NCBI GenBank assembly: GCA_036265005.1
Contig: DATAPW010000160.1
Span: forward strand, 1 to 23,662
Reading direction: 5' to 3'
Source of the DNA: JAMXLO01 sp036265005
GTDB taxonomy: Bacteria > Pseudomonadota > Alphaproteobacteria > Acetobacterales > Acetobacteraceae
Length of the DNA: 23,662 nt
The notes under the pieces are model-generated. The model was given only the letters and a program-made list of their open reading frames with translations. It ran no database searches and was not told the DNA's origin. This document shows, one piece after another, positions 13,656 to 21,855 of the stretch; position 1 is the first letter of the stretch; every line of letters begins with the position of its first letter. The position numbers and the translations under genes are program-made.

Positions 13656-14612
13656 TTAACCGGGCAGCCCGGCGACCGCTCCTCGCGCACGGCGAGGCGC
13701 GCGCAGCTTCGGAAGCTCGATATGGCCGGCGGCGGAGTCCATCAGCCCCTCATGCCCCAGCGCCACTGCGATCTTGCGTTTGGCGCTCGCCTCGAGCTGA
13801 TGCACACGCTCGCGCGTCACGCCAAGTTCGGCCGCAAGCGTATCGAGATGCGTGGTACCGTCATCGTCTGTCATGCAGCGCGCCAGGAACACCTTTCGCT
13901 CACGCGCGCCCAGTATCTCAAGCGACAGGGCGAGGATCCGGCGGCGAAGTTTGGCGTGATCGAGGCGGCGGATCGTCGCCTCCTCGGGTGACGCTTCCTG
14001 GGAGGCAAGCCGATCCTCAACGGATCGGGTGCCCGCGTCGGATGCGTCGAAGCGCAGCGTGTCGCCGCGAGCCAGGCTGAGGCACTGCGCCACTTCATCG
14101 CCCGACAGGCCCACCCGCGCACCGACCCGGATACACAGTTCGCTGTCACTGGCGGCAATGCCCTCGCGATGGCAGGAGCGCCGGGCGTCGGCGAACAGCC
14201 TGCCGGTGGTGCGGAACAGTTGGCGGTGCGCGACCGAAGCCGGGGGGCGCACCGGGTAGGCGTGCCGGCTGATGTAGTCCCGGATGTAGTGACGGATCCA
14301 GCGGACCGCATAGGTGGACAGCCTGGTGTCGAAGCGGTCCAGGTCGAAGCCTTCGATGGCCGCATGCATGCCAAGGTGGCCGGCGCTGACCAGATCGGTC
14401 AGCTCGAGATCCGGACGGCGGAACTGCCGCGCCACCGCGATGACAAGTTTGCTGTGGCTCTCCCACAGTTCCGAGAACGCCTGCTGGCGGGCCTTGTCGT
14501 CGGAGCTGTCACGGCACGTCAGAAGCAAGTCCCGCTCACGCTCGGCCGTCAGGTTGGGACGACGGAGCAAGGAGCGGATGGCCGGGGTGTCTGCACGACC
14601 TGTCACCGGCAT
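13656..14612 (-). CDS. RpoH-like alternative sigma factor (sigma-70 family)
   Basis: A 318-aa sigma factor with the RpoH (sigma-32) layout. A short region 1.2 leads into region 2 (about 45-115), which includes DLVSAGHLGMHAAIEGFDLDR (core-binding and 2.2) and STYAVRWIRHYIRDYI (2.3/2.4). The RpoH-box position reads HRQLFRTTGRLF, a degenerate version of QRKLFFNLR. Region 4 (about 232-285) ends with the HTH LDTLAAELGVTRERVHQLE. It should direct RNA polymerase to a set of stress or heat-shock-type promoters. The start at 14612 has a GGAG ribosome site 8 bases upstream; a longer frame to 14783 adds 57 unlike residues. No anti-sigma gene is adjacent. Alphaproteobacteria often carry several RpoH paralogues, and this appears to be a divergent one. 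Confidence 0.88.
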   Translation of the reverse strand: MPVTGRADTPAIRSLLRRPNLTAERERDLLLTCRDSSDDKARQQAFSELWESHSKLVIAVARQFRRPDLELTDLVSAGHLGMHAAIEGFDLDRFDTRLSTYAVRWIRHYIRDYISRHAYPVRPPASVAHRQLFRTTGRLFADARRSCHREGIAASDSELCIRVGARVGLSGDEVAQCLSLARGDTLRFDASDAGTRSVEDRLASQEASPEEATIRRLDHAKLRRRILALSLEILGARERKVFLARCMTDDDGTTHLDTLAAELGVTRERVHQLEASAKRKIAVALGHEGLMDSAAGHIELPKLRAPRRARGAVAGLPG

Positions 14613-14932
14613 GGTGCCATCTCCAGCAGTCCCGCCCCAACCAGTGCTTCCGCGATCAATGACCGGAGATGCAACGACAGTATTCCCGGACTCCGTTGTC
14701 AATCCAAAAGGGATGACGTGCCGATTTATCACGAAGCCTTCAACAATCGCCTCCTGGTAACAGAACCGTGAGACCAAAGACAAGTGGAACCAGCGTGATC
14801 CAGGCGTTAATGGGCTTCGGTGGTACCATCGAAGAATTACGCCTTGGTTTCATTTCGAAAGGCCTGTTGAGGCTGGCGTCCCTGCCGGCCTCGGTGGGAG
14901 ATCGGTTGTCATGCTGGCGCATCGGTGGTCCG
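14613..14932. other. 320-bp divergent regulatory region between sigma factor and hyuB
   Basis: I see no credible gene here. Upstream extensions of both flanking frames overlap antiparallel and lack family similarity. The region contains a TTGACA box facing the sigma gene (14697-14702 on the minus strand, without a good -10 at 16-18 bases), a 20-bp near-perfect palindrome (14815-14834) and a 9-bp hairpin in the hyuB leader (14869-14892; GAGGCTGGC/GCCGGCCTC with one G-U pair and a 6-base loop). It must carry promoters for both transcripts. Confidence 0.7.
14815..14834. promoter_or_regulatory. Operator-like 20-bp palindrome upstream of hyuBA
   Basis: CTTCGGTGGTACCATCGAAG equals its own reverse complement at 18 of 20 positions, with a perfect TGGTACCA core (14821-14828). 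Size and symmetry fit a dimeric repressor site, for example of the GntR or LacI type. It lies about 100 bases upstream of hyuB and about 200 from the sigma start. No matching regulator gene occurs in the window. Confidence 0.5.
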
Positions 14933-16732
14933 ATGCCAGCCATGCAAAAATCCGATCCGATCACTGAAGAGCTGTTCCGCAACGCCATCGCCGCACTCGG
15001 CGACGAGATGGTTCTGACCATCTATCGGACGGCCTATTCCGGGGTGCTGAAGAACATCATGGATTACAGCGCCGCGCTATGCGACGGCCAGGGGCGGCTG
15101 GCCGCACAGGGGCTCGCACTGCCAGGTCACCTCTGTTCCATCCCAGTCGCGCTCCAGGCAGTGCTGCGCCATTTCGGCGACGACATCGCCGAGGGCGACA
15201 TCCTGATCAACAACGACCCGTACGATGGCGGCATGCATCTGCCGGACATCTTCATCTTCAAGCCACTGTTCGCCGCTGACAGACACGGCGGACAGCCGAT
15301 CGCCTATGCCGCAACGATCTGCCATCACACCGATGTCGGCGGACGGGTGCCCGGCTCGAATGCTTCCGACAGTACCGAGATTTATGCCGAAGGGCTGCGT
15401 ATTCCGCCGCTGAAGCTCTACGAGCGGGGCAAGCCGAATACCACGCTGTTCAGAATGATTGACCGCAATGTGCGGGTGCCTGGGCGGGTGCTTGGCGACA
15501 TCCGCAGCCAGCTCGCGGCCTGCGAGATTGCCGCGCGCGGCATGGCCGACCTCGTGGCGCGCTACGGCGCCGATGGCGTCGTTGCACTGATGTCCGCGAC
15601 GATGGATTACTCCGAGCGACTGACCCGCCATTGCCTGTCGGAGCTGCCCGATGGCGAAGCGACCTTCACCGACTGGATCGACGACGACCAGATCGATGCG
15701 GGGGTGCCGATCCCGCTGGTCTGCACCGTCCGCAAGCGCGGTGACGCGATGGAAGTGGACTGGACAGGCAGCGCGCCGCAGGTGAAGGGCGCGATCAACA
15801 ACACCTGGAGCTACACCGCGGCCATGAGCTTCACCGCGGTCAAGTCGGTGCTGTCGATCAACATGCCGAACAACGATGGCGTGTTCCGTCCGATCAAGGT
15901 GATCGCGCCGCAGGGCACGATCACGAACGGCAAGCTGCCGGCAGCGTGTGCCGCGCGCGGTCTGACCGGGTTCCGCGGTGTCGATTGCTGCTTTGGCGCG
16001 CTGGCGCAACTTTATCCGGATCTGGTCTATGCCGCGTCGGACGGCGGCAACACCGGGATTACCATCGGTGGCTACGACAAGGAACTGCAACCGTTCATCT
16101 ACGTCGATTTCCTGTCGGGGTGCTGGGGCGCACGGCCTTGGGAGGATGGCCTCGACGGCAACACATCGATGTTCGCCAACATGGCCAGCTTTTCCGTCGA
16201 AGTGATCGAGGCGGAAAATCCGCTGGAAGTACTGGACTACGAGTTCGTGCCCGACACAGGCGGCGCGGGCAAATTCCGCGGCGGCATGGCGCAGCGCAAG
16301 ACGTGGCGGATGCTGGCCGATGAAGGGATTTTGCAGGTGCGTGCGGATCGCCAGACGCATCGGCCGTACGGATTGTACGGCGGCGGCCCGGGGGCGGCCG
16401 GCCGAAACCTGCTGGATCCCGGATTGCCGACCGAGCAGACGCTGCATGCCAAGCTGACGATGACGTTGCGCAAAGGCCAGCTGTTCCGCCACGAACTGCC
16501 GGGTGCGGGCGGCTGGGGCAATGCGCTGATGCGCGACCTGGCGCTGGTGGCGAAGGACCTGCGCGATGGCCTGGTCACGATCGAGGCTGCGGCGCGCGAT
16601 TACGGCGTTGTTGCCCACGGCGATCCCCCGGTGATCGACGAGCCGGCGACCGAGGCGCTGCGTGCGACATTGCGTACGACACGCAAGCCATTGCCCGATG
16701 TGGCGTGGCATCCCGCGGCAGCCGCGGAGTGA
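14933..16732 (+). CDS. hyuB: Hydantoinase B/oxoprolinase-type subunit (HyuB)
   Basis: A 599-aa HyuB-family protein, the partner of HyuA in ATP-dependent ring opening of hydantoins, oxoproline or related lactams and in acetone carboxylase-like enzymes. Family segments include the N-terminal DPITEELFRNAIAALGDEMV, NNDPYDGGMHLPDIFIF (about residue 93), ICHHTDVGGRVPGS (about 129) and PDTGGAGKFRGGMAQRK (about 439), with GAGGWG near the end. The start is uncertain. ATG 14933 follows GGTGG, ATG 14942 gives the family-like MQKSDPIT, and a TTG at 14906 has GGGAG in front. The hyuA start follows 7 bases after the stop, so the two are co-transcribed. The lack of a nearby racemase or carbamoylase leaves the substrate open. 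Confidence 0.93.
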   Translation: MPAMQKSDPITEELFRNAIAALGDEMVLTIYRTAYSGVLKNIMDYSAALCDGQGRLAAQGLALPGHLCSIPVALQAVLRHFGDDIAEGDILINNDPYDGGMHLPDIFIFKPLFAADRHGGQPIAYAATICHHTDVGGRVPGSNASDSTEIYAEGLRIPPLKLYERGKPNTTLFRMIDRNVRVPGRVLGDIRSQLAACEIAARGMADLVARYGADGVVALMSATMDYSERLTRHCLSELPDGEATFTDWIDDDQIDAGVPIPLVCTVRKRGDAMEVDWTGSAPQVKGAINNTWSYTAAMSFTAVKSVLSINMPNNDGVFRPIKVIAPQGTITNGKLPAACAARGLTGFRGVDCCFGALAQLYPDLVYAASDGGNTGITIGGYDKELQPFIYVDFLSGCWGARPWEDGLDGNTSMFANMASFSVEVIEAENPLEVLDYEFVPDTGGAGKFRGGMAQRKTWRMLADEGILQVRADRQTHRPYGLYGGGPGAAGRNLLDPGLPTEQTLHAKLTMTLRKGQLFRHELPGAGGWGNALMRDLALVAKDLRDGLVTIEAAARDYGVVAHGDPPVIDEPATEALRATLRTTRKPLPDVAWHPAAAAE

Positions 16733-16739
16733 TTCCGAG

Positions 16740-18800
16740 ATGACACTTCGTATCGGTATCGATATTGGCGGCACCTTCACCGATCTTGTCGCCATCACGG
16801 CAGACGGCCGCGTCGTCACGCACAAGACCGCATCCACACCGCACGACTACGGCGAAGGCATCATCGCCGGAATCCGCGCTCTGCTGGCCGCCGACAGCGG
16901 AGCCGTGACCGAAGTGCTGCACGGCACGACGATCGGCTCCAACACCGTGCTCGAAGGCAAGGGCGCACGCACGGCGCTGATTACCACACGGGGGTTCCGC
17001 GACATCCTGGAAATCCGCGACCTGCGCATGCCGGTCCTGTACGACCTGCACTGGACGAAACCGCGCGCCCTGGTCGAACGTCGGCTGCGCCTGGAAGTGA
17101 CCGAGAAGCTGCGGCCTGATGGGTCCGTCTCGCTGCCACTCGATCGCGCAAGCATCGATGCCGCAATCGAGGCACTGCGCAAGGAACACGTGGAGAGCGT
17201 CGCAATCTGCCTGCTGCACTCCTACGCCAATCCGGCGCACGAACGTGCGGTTGCCGACGCCGTGCGCGAGACGCTGCCGGATGTTTCGATCTCGGTGAGC
17301 CACGAGATCCTTCCGGAAATCAAGGAATATCCGCGCACCAGCACGACGGTGATCAACGCCTATGTACAGCCCGTAGTGCGCGCCTATGTGACAGCGCTGG
17401 CCGCGCGGCTGCGCGCACTGGGCGTCGCTGCGCCGTTGCAACTCATGCAATCGAACGGCGGGCTTGCGTCCGCCGAATTCGCCGCCATGGCGCCTGCGCA
17501 CATCATTGAAAGCGGCCCGGCCGCCGGTGTGGTCGGTGGCGCGGCACTCGCTGCGAAACTGGATGAGCCGCGCGTCATCACCTTCGATATGGGTGGCACC
17601 ACGGCAAAGGCAGGCCTCGTCGAGAATGGCGAGGTGATGCGCTCGGAAGCGCTCGAGGTGGGCGGCGGCGTGATGACGGGATCGCGGCTGCTGGTAGGCG
17701 CGGGGTATCTGCTGAAGCTGCCGGCGATCGATCTGGCCGAGGTGGGTGCCGGTGGCGGCTCGATCTGTCGCCTGGATGCAGCAGGCGCACCGAAGGTCGG
17801 GCCGGACAGCGCCGGCGCCGATCCAGGTCCGGTTTGCTACGGCAACGGCGGCACGCAACCCACGATCACCGATTGCAATCTGGTACTTGGCTATCTGGAT
17901 CCGGCGGGCCTGATCGGCGGCGTACTTAAGCTCGATGTCGATGCCGCTCGCGCCGCAGTTGCGCGCACGCTCGCGGAACCCTTACGTTGTTCACTGGAGG
18001 AAGCCGCATTCGGCATGCTGCGCCTGGCGTCGGCTTCGATGATGCGCGCCATCCGCGCCGTGTCGGTGGAGCGCGGCCGCGATCCGCGACAGTTCGCGCT
18101 GCTGGCGTTCGGGGGCAACGGTCCATTGTTTGCGGCTGCGCTTGCCGCGGAACTCGGCATTAAGCGCATGATCGTGCCGCCGCTGCCCGGCGTGTTCAGC
18201 GCGTTCGGCCTGCTGGTTGCAGATGCCGAGCACCACACGACGCGCAGCCTGCGCACGCGATTGGACCAGGCCGATGCAGCACAGGTCGCATCGGTGCTCG
18301 ATGGGTTATTGTCGGAGGGCAACGAGCGTCTGGCGCGGGATGGCTTCCCGCCCGAGCGCCGTGCGTTTCGGTGCGCCGTTTTGGCGCGCTACATCGGACA
18401 GTCGAGCGAGATCGAAGTGCGCCTGCCCGACGGCGATTTCCTGCCGCGCCTCGCCGAGTTGTTTGGTGAAGAGCATGAACGCACCTACGGCTTTCGTGCA
18501 CCGGAGGACGAACCGGTGGAACTCATCGGTCTTTCGGTGATCTCGCGCGGCATTCCGGAGCGGCCGCGCCTGCCTGACTCGATTCCGCCAATTGCCGCAG
18601 CCGTTCCTGACAGCCGGCGCGCGTGGTTTCCCGGCAATGGCTGGACCGAGACACCGGTATTCGATCGCGCGACCCTGGGGCACGCACCGCGACGTGGCCC
18701 GCTCATCGTGCAGGAATACGACGCCACATGCCTGGTGCCGCACACCGCCACCGCAGAACTGGACCGGTTCAGCAACATTCGTCTGACGCTGACAGACTGA
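16740..18800 (+). CDS. hyuA: Hydantoinase A/oxoprolinase-type ATP-binding subunit (HyuA)
   Basis: A 686-aa HyuA-family protein with the actin-like ATPase fold. The N-terminal phosphate-binding motif GIDIGGTFTDLV is followed by HGTTIGSNTVLEGKGARTAL (about residue 60), SHEILPEIKEYPRTSTTVINAY, IIESGPAAGVVGGA (about 255) and the second phosphate loop TFDMGGTTAKAGLVE (about 280). FGGNGPLFAAALAAELG near 456 is also typical. The ATG at 16740 is preferred because the N-terminus then matches the family start; a longer frame overlaps hyuB. With HyuB it should form a cytosolic heteromeric ATP-dependent hydrolase acting on a cyclic amide or related compound. The B-before-A order is less common than A-before-B but occurs widely. 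Confidence 0.94.
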   Translation: MTLRIGIDIGGTFTDLVAITADGRVVTHKTASTPHDYGEGIIAGIRALLAADSGAVTEVLHGTTIGSNTVLEGKGARTALITTRGFRDILEIRDLRMPVLYDLHWTKPRALVERRLRLEVTEKLRPDGSVSLPLDRASIDAAIEALRKEHVESVAICLLHSYANPAHERAVADAVRETLPDVSISVSHEILPEIKEYPRTSTTVINAYVQPVVRAYVTALAARLRALGVAAPLQLMQSNGGLASAEFAAMAPAHIIESGPAAGVVGGAALAAKLDEPRVITFDMGGTTAKAGLVENGEVMRSEALEVGGGVMTGSRLLVGAGYLLKLPAIDLAEVGAGGGSICRLDAAGAPKVGPDSAGADPGPVCYGNGGTQPTITDCNLVLGYLDPAGLIGGVLKLDVDAARAAVARTLAEPLRCSLEEAAFGMLRLASASMMRAIRAVSVERGRDPRQFALLAFGGNGPLFAAALAAELGIKRMIVPPLPGVFSAFGLLVADAEHHTTRSLRTRLDQADAAQVASVLDGLLSEGNERLARDGFPPERRAFRCAVLARYIGQSSEIEVRLPDGDFLPRLAELFGEEHERTYGFRAPEDEPVELIGLSVISRGIPERPRLPDSIPPIAAAVPDSRRAWFPGNGWTETPVFDRATLGHAPRRGPLIVQEYDATCLVPHTATAELDRFSNIRLTLTD

Positions 18801-18877
18801 AACAGACTGCTGTCGCGGCATAGCCTTCGTCGCATCGCCTCATTACGCTACGCCCCCAGCACATCAGGAACCCAACG

Positions 18878-19837
18878 ATGCCCGACCCGACCCGCGTCCT
18901 GCTCTGGACTGACACTCCGGCTGCCTATGTCGACGCAATCTCCGCCGCCGGTCTGGCCGACCGGGTGGCGGTCGACGCTCTCTCGCGCAAGGATACACCG
19001 ACACAGGCCCAGCGCGCAGACACCGAGGCAATGCTCGCATGGGGATCACCACCAGGACTGCTGCCGCACATGGCAAAGCTGCGCTGGGTGCAGGCGCTGA
19101 CCGCGGGGGTCGAAGGCTGGCTGGCGCTGCCCGATCTGCCGTCCGGTCTTGCACTCACCTGCGCGCGCGGCACGCACCGTGAGTCCATGCCGGAGAACAT
19201 CCTCGGCGCGCTGTTCCATATCACCAAACCGTACGCCGCCGTCGTCGAGGATCAGAAGCAGGCGACGTGGACGCGCCGCGTCGCAACGCCGTTGAACGGC
19301 AAGACCCTTGGCATCCTGGGATTGGGCGCTATCGGCCAGGAGGTGGCGCGCCTCGCCACGGCACTGAGAATGCGGGTCATCGGCACGCGGCGCGGTGGCG
19401 CCCCCGTGGCGGGTGTCGAAAAGGTCCTGCCACCCGAGCGCACCGCAGACGTACTGGCACAATCCGACTTTGTGTTGCTGCTGCTCCCGGCAACACCGGA
19501 AACCGAAAATTTCATCAACGCGGAACGCCTGGCGCAGATGAAGCCCGGCGCCTGGCTGCTGAATTTCGGCCGCGGCCACCTGATCGACGACGCGGATCTG
19601 ATCGCCGCGGTGAAAGCAAAGCGGATTGCCGGCGCGGTGCTGGATGTGTTCCGCCAGGAGCCATTGCCGACCGGGCATCCGTTTTGGACGACTGAGGGCA
19701 TCCTGGTGCTGCCGCATATCGGCGGCGGCCACCCAACGCGCGATACCGTCGTTGCACGATTGTTCGTGGAAAACCTGGGGCGGTTCCTCGACGGGCGACT
19801 GCTTCGGGAATTGGTGGATCGGGAAGCAGGGTATTAA
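18878..19837 (+). CDS. D-isomer-specific 2-hydroxyacid dehydrogenase (glyoxylate/hydroxypyruvate reductase-like)
   Basis: A 319-aa NAD(P)-dependent dehydrogenase. The nucleotide-binding motif LGILGLGAIGQEVARLA (144-160) is clear, followed by VIGTRRGG, where the arginines after the second strand suggest NADPH preference. Catalytic residues of the family are in place: R232 (NFGRGHLID), E261 (VFRQEPLP) and H280 (VLPHIGGG). The usual AEY of the linker region is replaced by RESMPENILGALF. The ATG at 18878 has CAGGAA upstream. It follows hyuA by 77 bases on the same strand and may be co-transcribed, which would fit reduction or oxidation of a 2-oxo/2-hydroxy acid released after amide hydrolysis. 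The substrate is inferred only at family level. Confidence 0.92.
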   Translation: MPDPTRVLLWTDTPAAYVDAISAAGLADRVAVDALSRKDTPTQAQRADTEAMLAWGSPPGLLPHMAKLRWVQALTAGVEGWLALPDLPSGLALTCARGTHRESMPENILGALFHITKPYAAVVEDQKQATWTRRVATPLNGKTLGILGLGAIGQEVARLATALRMRVIGTRRGGAPVAGVEKVLPPERTADVLAQSDFVLLLLPATPETENFINAERLAQMKPGAWLLNFGRGHLIDDADLIAAVKAKRIAGAVLDVFRQEPLPTGHPFWTTEGILVLPHIGGGHPTRDTVVARLFVENLGRFLDGRLLRELVDREAGY

Positions 19838-19898
19838 CGGTTCAGCTACCAGCCCAGATAAAGTGAACAGATCGGCAACGCCTTGAGCTGCCCGTCCG

Positions 19899-20432
19899 TC
19901 ACGTCCGGGCGTTCGCCGCACCCAGGAGTTCAGCCGGCAGCCAGACACGGGTCACCCGCCAGGCACCGGACCGCAGGTCCAGCTGCAGACGGATCGGCTC
20001 GGCCTGGCCGGGCGCACGCAAATCCACCTGAAAGCCCGCCGGGCTGTTGAAGAATGCCCAGCTTACCTGGACGGCGGCATCCTGAGGCACCGGCTTCGCG
20101 ACCGCGACCGGGGGTTGTTGCGCGGCTGCCACCAGCGCTTCGGGCGTGATCTTGGCGTCGATGGCATTGGCAGCGATGCCCCGCACGAAACCGGCACCGA
20201 ATGGCGGCAGTTTCCCGCCGTTCTTCGCCTCGGCGGGTTGATCGATCACCAGATCGCAGATGTCTTCCTTGATCCCTTCGCGCACCGCCGGCCAGTCCAC
20301 CATCGCCTGCAGTGCCGGCGCATCACCGCGCTGAATCGCCTGGCCCAGCCGGTAGATCGTCACATAGGGGTAAACGACGTAAGCCAACCCAACAGCCAGC
20401 ATGGCTCCGATGACCGGCTTCTTGCCCACCAT
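19899..20432 (-). CDS. DUF2939 membrane-anchored protein
   Basis: A 177-aa protein resembling the DUF2939 family of unknown function. One N-terminal hydrophobic helix (PVIGAMLAVGLAYVVYPYVT) probably anchors it in the inner membrane. The adjacent family-type segment YRLGQAIQRGDAPALQAMVDWPAVREGIKED follows, then a soluble C-terminal half with VSWAFFNSPAGFQVDL and the C-terminal LQLDLRSGAWRVTRVWLP, which has a beta-rich look. The start at 20432 is supported by AGGAGG nine bases upstream; the longer frame adds 37 residues running through the leader. It converges with the dehydrogenase gene and shows no functional link to it. A promoter-like pair and inverted repeat precede it. Confidence 0.82.
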   Translation of the reverse strand: MVGKKPVIGAMLAVGLAYVVYPYVTIYRLGQAIQRGDAPALQAMVDWPAVREGIKEDICDLVIDQPAEAKNGGKLPPFGAGFVRGIAANAIDAKITPEALVAAAQQPPVAVAKPVPQDAAVQVSWAFFNSPAGFQVDLRAPGQAEPIRLQLDLRSGAWRVTRVWLPAELLGAANART

Positions 20433-20461
20433 GGCCACGCGCCTCCTGATCACTCGCCTGC

Positions 20462-20498
20462 TCGTATGACTAATACGAACGGCTTGGTGTTCGGTTAA
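20462..20498 (-). promoter_or_regulatory. Candidate promoter with overlapping inverted repeat before the DUF2939 gene
   Basis: On the minus strand TTAACC (20493-20498) and TATTAG (20470-20475) are separated by exactly 17 bases, each matching four of six positions of the sigma-70 boxes. The -10 lies inside the inverted repeat TCGTAT-N5-ATACGA (20462-20478), where a repressor could block it. The position, about 38 bases upstream of the start codon, is reasonable. Confidence 0.35.
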
Positions 20499-20613
20499 TG
20501 GCGGTTGCGTAGCAATCCCGATTACAACCGCTTGAGAACGCAAAAATCTACGACACTATGCCATAGTTCCCAGGAGTCAGTCACTTCCGTTCAATCACGG
20601 ATAGCGGAAGCCA

Positions 20614-21792
20614 TCATGACATGACTGTTTCAGGCCGCCGCCCGACCAGCTGCTCGTAGACCGCCGGGTCGGTCGCACCCTCAGTGCTGAACGCCAGCAC
20701 CCGGCTCGACCCACCGAGCCCCAGAGTCTCTCGTGCCGCGGGGTCCGCGGCGGCAAGCAGGCAACCGGCCAAGCCTGCCACTCCGGACTCGCCCGCGACA
20801 ATGTCGTATTCGGCAAGCAGGCGCATACAAGCCACGGCAGCCTCATCGGGAATCGCCATGAAGGCCGTAGCAGCGTGATTTAATTCCTGCCAGGCCAGCA
20901 GGCTCGGTTCGCCGCAGGCCAGGCCGGCCATCAAGGTATCGAGGTTGCCGGGGATCGTGGCTGCCTGGCCCAACTCGGCGCTGGCCAGCAGGCAGGCTGC
21001 ACGGTCGGGCTCTACCACGATCAGTGCCGGCGCCGGGTGGAAGCGCGCGTGCATCTGTACCGACACCGCGGCGGCCATACCGCCAACACCGCCCTGAACG
21101 AATACATGGCTGGGCTGAGGGTCGTCCCATTGGTCGGCCGCCTCGTCCGCCATCACCCGATAGCCCTGCATCACCTGACGCGGCACCTCGGTGTATCCGG
21201 TCCACGACGTGTCGGACACGACAAACCAACCATTGACCTGGGCCTGGCGCGCCGCCTCGCGCACTGCGTCGTCATAGGTGCCAGACACGCGGCGGACCTG
21301 CGCTCCGTAACAGGCGATCGCATCCACCCTGCCCTGGCTGACGCCCTCATGGACGAAGATCACGCAGCCGCAGTGGAAATGCCGTGCGCCCCATGCCACC
21401 GCGCGACCATGGTTGCCATCGGTGGCGCAGGTGACAACGAGTGCCTCCGTTGCGGACCGGTAGCCGCCCTGGGCCAGATCGGCCGACCGCGCCTCCAGTG
21501 CCAGGCCACGCCGGCGCAACTCGCCCGACAGCACCCACGCCACCGCGTAAGCACCACCGAGTGCCTTGAAGCTGCCGAGCCCGAAGCGCGTTGCTTCGTC
21601 CTTCAGCCAGATTGCATCCAGCCCTGCCGCGCGCGCCACGGGCGGCAGATCGTGTAACGGTGTGGGGCTGTAGCCCTCCCAGAATGTGATTTCTGCTCGG
21701 GCACGCTGGAACCCCACCTCGGGGAGTGGTGCAATCCGGGGCCTGCCGAAGCGCGGATTGGCAAACAGCCGAAATGGCATTGGGTCGAGCAT
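20614..21792 (-). CDS. dpaL: Diaminopropionate ammonia-lyase (PLP-dependent, fold type II)
   Basis: A 392-aa homologue of diaminopropionate ammonia-lyase (E. coli YgeX), which converts 2,3-diaminopropionate to pyruvate and ammonia. The PLP lysine is K76 in TRFGLGSFKALGGAYA, matching the family RFGLxxFKxLGG pattern. The second hallmark CATDGNHGRAVAWGAR (about 122-137) carries an aspartate at the general-base position. The glycine-rich phosphate cradle is VQGGVGGMAAAV (about 232-243), and AGESGVAGLAG occurs near 325. Length matches the family. The start at 21792 (MLDP) or 21780 (MPFR) cannot be decided; neither has a strong ribosome site. It is divergent from the SDR gene across 63 bases. The role is use of a diamino acid as carbon and nitrogen source. 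Confidence 0.9.
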   Translation of the reverse strand: MLDPMPFRLFANPRFGRPRIAPLPEVGFQRARAEITFWEGYSPTPLHDLPPVARAAGLDAIWLKDEATRFGLGSFKALGGAYAVAWVLSGELRRRGLALEARSADLAQGGYRSATEALVVTCATDGNHGRAVAWGARHFHCGCVIFVHEGVSQGRVDAIACYGAQVRRVSGTYDDAVREAARQAQVNGWFVVSDTSWTGYTEVPRQVMQGYRVMADEAADQWDDPQPSHVFVQGGVGGMAAAVSVQMHARFHPAPALIVVEPDRAACLLASAELGQAATIPGNLDTLMAGLACGEPSLLAWQELNHAATAFMAIPDEAAVACMRLLAEYDIVAGESGVAGLAGCLLAAADPAARETLGLGGSSRVLAFSTEGATDPAVYEQLVGRRPETVMS

Positions 21793-21855
21793 CCCCGTAC
21801 GGTGGACCGCATCCGTCCCAGGTGCAATCGTGGTTCGCTACTGGCGGAGGCTGGC

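Noticed and set aside
12159..13991. 610-aa plus-strand open frame opposite prpF and the sigma factor
   Set aside because: Arg/His/Gly-rich composition without motifs; the minus-strand PrpF and sigma proteins account for the DNA. A long antisense frame is common at this GC content.
14674..14702. TTGACA box facing the sigma gene as a full sigma-70 promoter
   Set aside because: The -35 is perfect, but no hexamer at 16-18 bases resembles TATAAT, so I list it only as part of the intergenic description.
14787..14811. GGAAC...CGTT resembling an EcfG (general stress) promoter upstream of hyuB
   Set aside because: The spacer is 14 bases, while the known consensus needs about 16-17, so it is probably chance.
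15077..16837. 586-aa minus-strand open frame opposite hyuB
   Set aside because: No family features and skewed His/Arg/Gln content; HyuB motifs on the plus strand are unambiguous.
16575..17858. 427-aa minus-strand open frame opposite hyuA
   Set aside because: A shadow of the HyuA coding strand without domain signals.
20584..20612. CTTCCG/CGGAAG hairpin after the diaminopropionate ammonia-lyase gene
   Set aside because: Only six pairs around a 15-base loop and no T-tract; too weak to call a terminator.
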